DNA from: Bradyrhizobium daqingense
Lineage (GTDB): Bacteria; Pseudomonadota; Alphaproteobacteria; Rhizobiales; Xanthobacteraceae
Direction: 5' to 3'
Assembly: GCF_021044685.1 (NCBI RefSeq)
Contig: NZ_CP088014.1
Location: 5,566,001-5,630,000 of the forward strand
DNA length: 64,000 nt
Shown here: positions 59,673 to 64,000 of the stretch, piece by piece
Numbering within the stretch: the stretch's first letter is position 1
How the letters are laid out: every line of letters starts with the position of its first letter
Made by a program: the position numbers and the translations under genes
The notes under the pieces: generated by a model
Database searches by the model: none
What the model saw: the letters and a program-made list of their open reading frames with translations, nothing else
Told to the model about the DNA's origin: nothing

Positions 59673-59909
59673 TCAGGCGAGCAGCAGAACGGTGCCCGCT
59701 ACGATCAACGCGCAGCCGACGAACATCACGAGCGGCCAATAGCTGCGGCCCTGCGTGTAATGTCCTTGGGCGCGCCGCTCCGTGATCAGCGCCGTCTCGT
59801 ATTCGTCCGCGGTCGAGAACAAGCAGGCGAAACCGCCGCGCGCCGAGGCAGCTGCGGCTTCGAGTGACATCAGGGCGGCTTGCGGGTCGTGTCGAGGGAT
59901 CGATTCCAT
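59673..59909 (-). CDS. Small C-terminal-anchored membrane protein
   Basis: The 78-residue protein has a soluble N-terminal 55 residues (SIPRHDPQAALMSLEAAAASAR, FSTADEYETALITERRAQ) and one C-terminal helix (WPLVMFVGCALIVAGTVLLLA). This plan suits a tail-anchored protein. Its role is unknown. It is followed by a clear hairpin terminator. Confidence 0.65.
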   Translation of the reverse strand: MESIPRHDPQAALMSLEAAAASARGGFACLFSTADEYETALITERRAQGHYTQGRSYWPLVMFVGCALIVAGTVLLLA

Positions 59910-59965
59910 GACCGTGAAGGTAGGGATCGAATGGTAAACAGAAGATTACCGCAATGCCGCTTGCC

Positions 59966-61186
59966 TCACGCCGTCGCGGGACGCACCTGCGGCGCACCGG
60001 GCCGCGCGGCAGTTTGGCGTCGCCAGTTCTCTAGCGACAGCGGCAGCTCTTCCGCCGCCTCGACTCGGTTACGGCCGCCGCGCTTGGCCTGGTAGAGCGC
60101 GGTGTCGGCGGAAGCCAACAGCACCTCGAGCTCGGTGCCGGCCGGACCGCCGGCGACGCCGATGCTGACGGTGGTGTCGACCGGACCCTCGTCGACCACG
60201 ACGCCAGATGTCTCGAATGCCTCGCGCACGCGCTCGGCGACCAGCACGCCTTCCTCCAGCGAACACGGCAGGAGCGCGGCGAATTCCTCACCGCCGATGC
60301 GGCCCGACAGGTCGGTGATGCGGAGGTTGCTGACCACGACGGTGGAGAACAGCTTCAGCATCTCGTCGCCGGCGGGATGACCGAACCGGTCGTTGATCGA
60401 CTTGAAGTGGTCGATGTCGAAGATCATGACGGTGACGGGACGCCCGGCCTTTGCCTCGCGCTCGATCACGCGCACGCAAGCTTCGGAGAAGCCGCGCCGG
60501 TTGAGCATGCCGGTCAGCGGATCCGTCGACGCGGCGGTGCGGTGTGCGGTCACCGTGCGCTCGGACACCAGCATGAAGATCACGAACACGGTGCCGACGG
60601 CATAGAGGATGAGCTCGACTGCGAACATCGTGACCCAGATGCTCGACGAGAAGCCGCCATCGTGCGGGCGGAGGAAGCTGCCGATCACGATCGGCAGCAT
60701 CAGCACGCAGCCGTGCATCACCGGCATCACCAACGCCGGCCAGCGTCGCTGCACGCTCTTGCGCCGCTCGGTCCAGAGCTCGCTGGCGGTAAGCGCCGCA
60801 TAGACCGAAACGATGCCGGCACCGACGATCATCCGCAGCATGGATGCCTCGGGGTCCAGCAGCATGACTGCGGCGACCCAGGCGATCGCGCCAAGCACGA
60901 GGCCGGGCCAGTTCGGCCTGCGGCCGTGGAAGACGCGCGCCGCATTCCACACCATGCCGCAGGCGACGAAGCCGACCGCATTTAACGCCAGATAGAGATG
61001 CGGTCCGAGCTTGTCGCCGGCCGCGGTCCATAACGCGACGGAGGCGGCACCGAGGAGATAGGCGGTGCCCCACCATTTCAGCGCAGGACTGTTCTCCTGC
61101 CTGCCGAAGAACACCATCATGGCGCCGAGCAGTGCGGCAACCATGGTGGCGACCAAATAGAGCGTGATGCTATCGAGCGACATCAT
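59966..61186 (-). CDS. Membrane diguanylate cyclase (GGDEF)
   Basis: The start ATG at 61186 follows GAGGGGG. The 406-residue protein has six or seven membrane helices (about residues 5-200) and a GGDEF domain with the active site GRIGGEEFAALLP and FDIDHFKSINDRFGH. The inhibitory I-site RITD lies five residues before GGEEF, so the enzyme can be feedback-controlled by cyclic-di-GMP. No EAL part is present. It makes c-di-GMP, probably linked to surface or motility behaviour. Confidence 0.93.
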   Translation of the reverse strand: MMSLDSITLYLVATMVAALLGAMMVFFGRQENSPALKWWGTAYLLGAASVALWTAAGDKLGPHLYLALNAVGFVACGMVWNAARVFHGRRPNWPGLVLGAIAWVAAVMLLDPEASMLRMIVGAGIVSVYAALTASELWTERRKSVQRRWPALVMPVMHGCVLMLPIVIGSFLRPHDGGFSSSIWVTMFAVELILYAVGTVFVIFMLVSERTVTAHRTAASTDPLTGMLNRRGFSEACVRVIEREAKAGRPVTVMIFDIDHFKSINDRFGHPAGDEMLKLFSTVVVSNLRITDLSGRIGGEEFAALLPCSLEEGVLVAERVREAFETSGVVVDEGPVDTTVSIGVAGGPAGTELEVLLASADTALYQAKRGGRNRVEAAEELPLSLENWRRQTAARPGAPQVRPATA

Positions 61187-61343
61187 GTCGGCCCCCTCTA
61201 AAACATAGCAGTTACGCGATCGGCCCAGCCGATTTGCGCGCCCTTCCGAATGCGACGCTATGTCCCGCGGGTTCCATTCAGGTTTTCGCGCGGCCCCAAG
61301 TTTTCCTGAAACACGCCATCAATTTGCATACAAACGAACAACA

Positions 61344-61371
61344 AAAAGGGCGCTGAAAACAGCGCCCTTTT
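61344..61371. terminator. Strong terminator after rpsI
   Basis: AAAAGGGCGCTG pairs with CAGCGCCCTTTT around AAAA. The T-run on the minus strand, 44 bases after the rpsI stop, makes it a good terminator in that direction. Confidence 0.9.
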
Positions 61372-61415
61372 GCATCTCATTGAAGCCGCTTTCGCGGCGA
61401 ATGCGACGAAAGCGA

Positions 61416-61895
61416 TTAACGCTTCGAGAACTGGAAGGACCGGCGAGCCTTGGCCTTACCGTACTTCTTGCGCTCGACCACGCGCGAGTCGCGGGTGAGG
61501 AAGCCGCCCTTCTTGAGCACGCTGCGCAGCTCCGGCTCGAAATAGGTGAGAGCCTTGGAGATGCCGTGACGGACGGCGCCGGCCTGGCCGGACAGACCGC
61601 CGCCGGCGACGGTGCAGATCACGTCGTACTGGCCCGAACGCTGGGCCACGGAGAACGGCTGCTCGATCATCATGCGCAGCACGGGACGAGCAAAATAGAC
61701 CTCGACCTCGCGCGAGTTGACGGTGACCTTGCCGGCGCCCGGCTTGATCCACACGCGGGCGACAGCGTCCTTGCGCTTGCCGGTGGCATAGGCGCGGTTG
61801 AACTTGTCGACCTTCTTCTCGTGCTTGGGCGCGTCGGGCGCGGCCGCCGTCTTGAGCTGCGAGAGCTGGTCGAGCGACTGGATGGATTCGGCCAT
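61416..61895 (-). CDS. rpsI: Ribosomal protein S9
   Basis: The 159-residue protein has the S9 core RKDAVARVWIKPGAGKVTVN and the basic C-terminus KKYGKAKARRSFQFSKR that reaches the P-site. The N-terminal 30 residues are an alphaproteobacterial extension. It follows rplM with one base between stop and start. Confidence 0.98.
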   Translation of the reverse strand: MAESIQSLDQLSQLKTAAAPDAPKHEKKVDKFNRAYATGKRKDAVARVWIKPGAGKVTVNSREVEVYFARPVLRMMIEQPFSVAQRSGQYDVICTVAGGGLSGQAGAVRHGISKALTYFEPELRSVLKKGGFLTRDSRVVERKKYGKAKARRSFQFSKR

Positions 61896-61896
61896 G

Positions 61897-62361
61897 TTAT
61901 GCGGCCCTCGTGTTCTTGCGGTTCAACTTGGCGATATCGATCTTCTCGGGCTGCTGCGCCTCGTGCGGGTGATCGGCGCCGCCATAGACACGGAGGTTGC
62001 CCATCTGCACGCGACCGAGCGGACCACGCGGGATCATGCGCTCGACGGCCTTCTCGAGCACGCGCTCGGGATGCTTGCCCTCGAGGATCTGGCGCGCGGT
62101 GCGCTCCTTGACGTGGCCGACATAGCCGGTGTGCTTGTAGTAGGTCTTCTGCTCGCGCTTGCGGCCGGTGAGAACCGCATGCTGCGCATTGATGATGATG
62201 ACGTTGTCACCGCAATCGACGTGCGGGGTGTAGGTCGGGAGGTGCTTGCCGCGGAGCCGCATGGCGACGATGGTGGCGAGACGGCCGACGACCAGACCCT
62301 TGGCGTCGATCAGCACCCACTTCTTCGTCACCTCGGCCGGCTTTGCCGAAAAGGTTTTCAT
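61897..62361 (-). CDS. rplM: Ribosomal protein L13
   Basis: The start ATG at 62361 gives 154 residues. The earlier frame to 62445 is untranslated leader. Motifs KKWVLIDAKGLVVGRLAT and GDNVIIINAQHAVLTGRK are diagnostic of L13. It makes the usual rplM-rpsI pair and is the first gene of the transcript. Confidence 0.98.
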   Translation of the reverse strand: MKTFSAKPAEVTKKWVLIDAKGLVVGRLATIVAMRLRGKHLPTYTPHVDCGDNVIIINAQHAVLTGRKREQKTYYKHTGYVGHVKERTARQILEGKHPERVLEKAVERMIPRGPLGRVQMGNLRVYGGADHPHEAQQPEKIDIAKLNRKNTRAA

Positions 62362-62517
62362 GTCAGAATTTCCGTGAGGGAGACATCGGCGCGAACACCG
62401 CACCGGACTGCGCGGGTTTCTAGAGAAGAGGGGCGCAACGGTCAATGCCCAAAGGCGGAAATTACTGCAGCAATATCAACGGTTTGAAAATATGGTATCA
62501 AGATACCCGCGAAAACA

Positions 62518-62946
62518 TCAAACATTTGGAATGGAATAGGTCGAGGTGACATGCGCGATTGGATCCGGGGAGGAGCCTGACAACAGCTTCACCTCCCCGA
62601 CCGCCAGGCGCTTGCCGAGCTTGAGCAGCCGGGCCTCAGCAAGGACGTCCTGCCCCGGCTGGCCCTTGCGCAGGAAGTTGATGTTGAGATTGGTGGTGAC
62701 CGCGAGCCCGATCGGCCCGATCGCGGACAAGAGCACTACGTACATTGCGAAATCGGCCAGTGCCATCAGCGTCGGGCCGGACACGGTTCCGCCCGGTCGG
62801 AGCATTCTTTCGCTGTAGCGCTGGCGCAAGAGGCAGGTCTGGCCGTCGGCGCTTTCGATCGTGATGTCATCGCCACTGAAAGCCTGGGGAAACTCGTGGC
62901 GCAGAAACTGCTCGAGCTCCGCCACGCTCATTTTCGCTAACGCCAT
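62518..62946 (-). CDS. PaaI-type hotdog thioesterase
   Basis: The ATG at 62946 follows AGGAG. The 142-residue protein has the hotdog helix GGTVSGPTLMALADFAMYVV and the strand LNINFLRKGQPGQDV, as in the PaaI/acyl-CoA thioesterase group. The acyl substrate cannot be assigned. It is divergent from an enoyl-CoA hydratase gene, which suits fatty-acid metabolism. Confidence 0.85.
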   Translation of the reverse strand: MALAKMSVAELEQFLRHEFPQAFSGDDITIESADGQTCLLRQRYSERMLRPGGTVSGPTLMALADFAMYVVLLSAIGPIGLAVTTNLNINFLRKGQPGQDVLAEARLLKLGKRLAVGEVKLLSGSSPDPIAHVTSTYSIPNV

Positions 62947-63032
62947 GCTACTCCTCACCCTCGCTTCACGGTCCCTGTTACATTAAGTTATCTGCGTCAT
63001 CCAAATGCAATAATCCAAACGGAAACGCTTCG

Positions 63033-63857
63033 ATGTCCGCCCAGGCCACCCGTGCCCATTCCCCGCAACCGCCGATCCTTCTGCGCGAGACCGCAGGCCC
63101 CATCGCGGTGCTGACCCTCAACCGCCCGGCCGCACGCAACAGCCTCTCGCAAGCCATGATCGCAAGCCTGCATACCGAGCTCGACGCGATCGGGAACGAC
63201 AAGGCGGTCCGTGGCGTCGTGATCGCCGCCAACGGTCCCGCCTTCTCGGCCGGTCACGACATGAAGGAGCTGACCGCGCGTCGCGCCGATCCAGATCGCG
63301 GCCGCGCGTTCTTCGCCGAGATGATGAACGCCTGTAGCGCGATGATGCAGGCGATCGTGCACCTGCCCAAGCCCGTGATCGCCTCCGTTCAGGGCATTGC
63401 GACCGCAGCCGGCTGCCAGCTCGTGGCCAGCTGCGACCTCGCCATCGCCTCCGAGGCGGCGAGCTTCGCCACGCCCGGCGTCGACATCGGCCTGTTCTGC
63501 TCGACACCCATGGTGGCGCTGTCGCGCAACGTGCCGCGCAAACAGGCGATGGAGATGCTTCTGACGGGCGAGCCGATCCCGGCCGTGCGCGCCCGTGAGA
63601 TCGGGCTCATCAATCGCGTCGTCTCCGCCGGGACCGAGCGCGACGAGGCGATCGCGCTGGCGGAAAAGGTCGCATTGAAATCCTCCTACACGGTGAAGCT
63701 CGGCAAGGAAGCGTTCTACCGCCAGGCCGAGATGAGCCTTGCGGAGGCCTACCGCTATGCGGCAGAGGTGATGACCGAGAACATGATGGCGCGCGACGCC
63801 GAGGAAGGCATCGGCGCGTTCATCGAAAAGCGCACGCCGACTTGGCGCGATGAATAG
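63033..63857 (+). CDS. Enoyl-CoA hydratase/isomerase family protein
   Basis: The 274-residue protein carries the crotonase fold: the oxyanion-hole segments GPAFSAGHDMKEL and GIATAAGCQLVASCDLAIAS. The second catalytic Glu position, normally in the GxxP loop, reads ATPGVDIGLFCSTP, without an acidic residue, so isomerase or hydrolase chemistry is possible. It could belong to fatty-acid breakdown. It is divergent from the thioesterase gene. Confidence 0.88.
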   Translation: MSAQATRAHSPQPPILLRETAGPIAVLTLNRPAARNSLSQAMIASLHTELDAIGNDKAVRGVVIAANGPAFSAGHDMKELTARRADPDRGRAFFAEMMNACSAMMQAIVHLPKPVIASVQGIATAAGCQLVASCDLAIASEAASFATPGVDIGLFCSTPMVALSRNVPRKQAMEMLLTGEPIPAVRAREIGLINRVVSAGTERDEAIALAEKVALKSSYTVKLGKEAFYRQAEMSLAEAYRYAAEVMTENMMARDAEEGIGAFIEKRTPTWRDE

Positions 63858-63862
63858 TCAAC

Positions 63863-63963
63863 TCCTCATCCTGAGGAGCCGCGGGACGCGGCGTCTCGAA
63901 GGATGGAGGCCGACTGTGGCCTCATGGTTCGAGACGCGCGTGCCGCGCTCCTCACCATGAGGG
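63863..63963. repeat. Palindromic interspersed repeat
   Basis: The ends CTCATCCTGAGGAGC and GCTCCTCACCATGAGGG and the inner CGTCTCGAA / TTCGAGACG pairs make a long imperfect hairpin between the hydratase gene and the last gene start. It is of the kind scattered in Bradyrhizobium genomes. Confidence 0.75.
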
Positions 63964-63979
63964 TCAGAGAAAGAAAAAG

Positions 63980-64000
63980 ATGAACCACGACTCCTATCCC
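63980..64000 (+). CDS. Start of a truncated gene at the window edge
   Basis: ATG with MNHDSYP begins behind an A/G-rich stretch. The opening resembles CoA-binding-domain proteins of Bradyrhizobium, but seven residues are too few for a firm call. Confidence 0.35.

Overview
The window looks like the chromosome of a Bradyrhizobium or a close Bradyrhizobiaceae relative. Supporting signs are high G+C with G/C-ending codons, the gene order tig-clpP-clpX-lon, glnB-glnA with a sigma-54 type promoter, and short palindromic repeats of the kind scattered through such genomes. No 16S gene or species marker is present, so the genus is an inference from gene content and family resemblance.

Layout. 1-4.4 kb: tRNA-Asp, an HU-type protein, peptidase T and small membrane or secreted proteins. 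4.4-17.2 kb: a heavy-metal resistance block with a Cus-type (Cu/Ag) adaptor and pump (no outer-membrane partner of its own), then a complete Czc-type (Zn/Co/Cd) czcCBA set ending in a His-rich CDF transporter. A short secreted Cys/Met- or Cys/His-rich protein precedes each set. 17.3-22.8 kb: a methyltransferase, a tandem-repeat outer-membrane barrel gene broken by a frameshift, and a secreted caspase-like protein.

22.97-41.33 kb: a genomic island integrated in tRNA-Val(TAC). A 47-bp perfect direct repeat marks both ends (22969-23015 and 41284-41330). Next to the intact tRNA come an IS5-type insertion sequence, a tyrosine integrase and an overlapping excisionase-like gene. The plus-strand centre holds a ribbon-helix-helix protein, a small protein that recalls the Cas2/SinR-like fold, and a 490-aa protein with a C-terminal PD-(D/E)XK nuclease signature. 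This looks like a two-gene cargo or defence module and I do not recognise it as a named system. The rest is a partial phage module on the minus strand: HTH protein, prohead protease, HNH, P27-like small terminase, tail fibre and tape measure. I find no large terminase, portal or capsid gene, so it is either a decayed prophage or a phage satellite. Two phage genes, at the two ends of the tail segment, encode paralogous proteins with the Ser/Thr1-Asp17-Lys33/34 pattern of proteasome-type Ntn hydrolases. Several genes of under 60 codons are linked to neighbours by ATGA overlaps.

41.4-64 kb: a core block with a GFA-family protein, lon, clpX, clpP, tig, tRNA-Leu(TAG), a multicopper-oxidase-like protein that has lost its copper ligands, nnrDE-type repair enzyme, glnB, glnA, type II asparaginase, a REP-flanked RAYT transposase remnant, a gamma-Glu-GABA hydrolase-family protein, an AI-2E-family permease, a diguanylate cyclase, rplM-rpsI, a thioesterase and an enoyl-CoA hydratase. 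The start of one more gene lies at the right edge.
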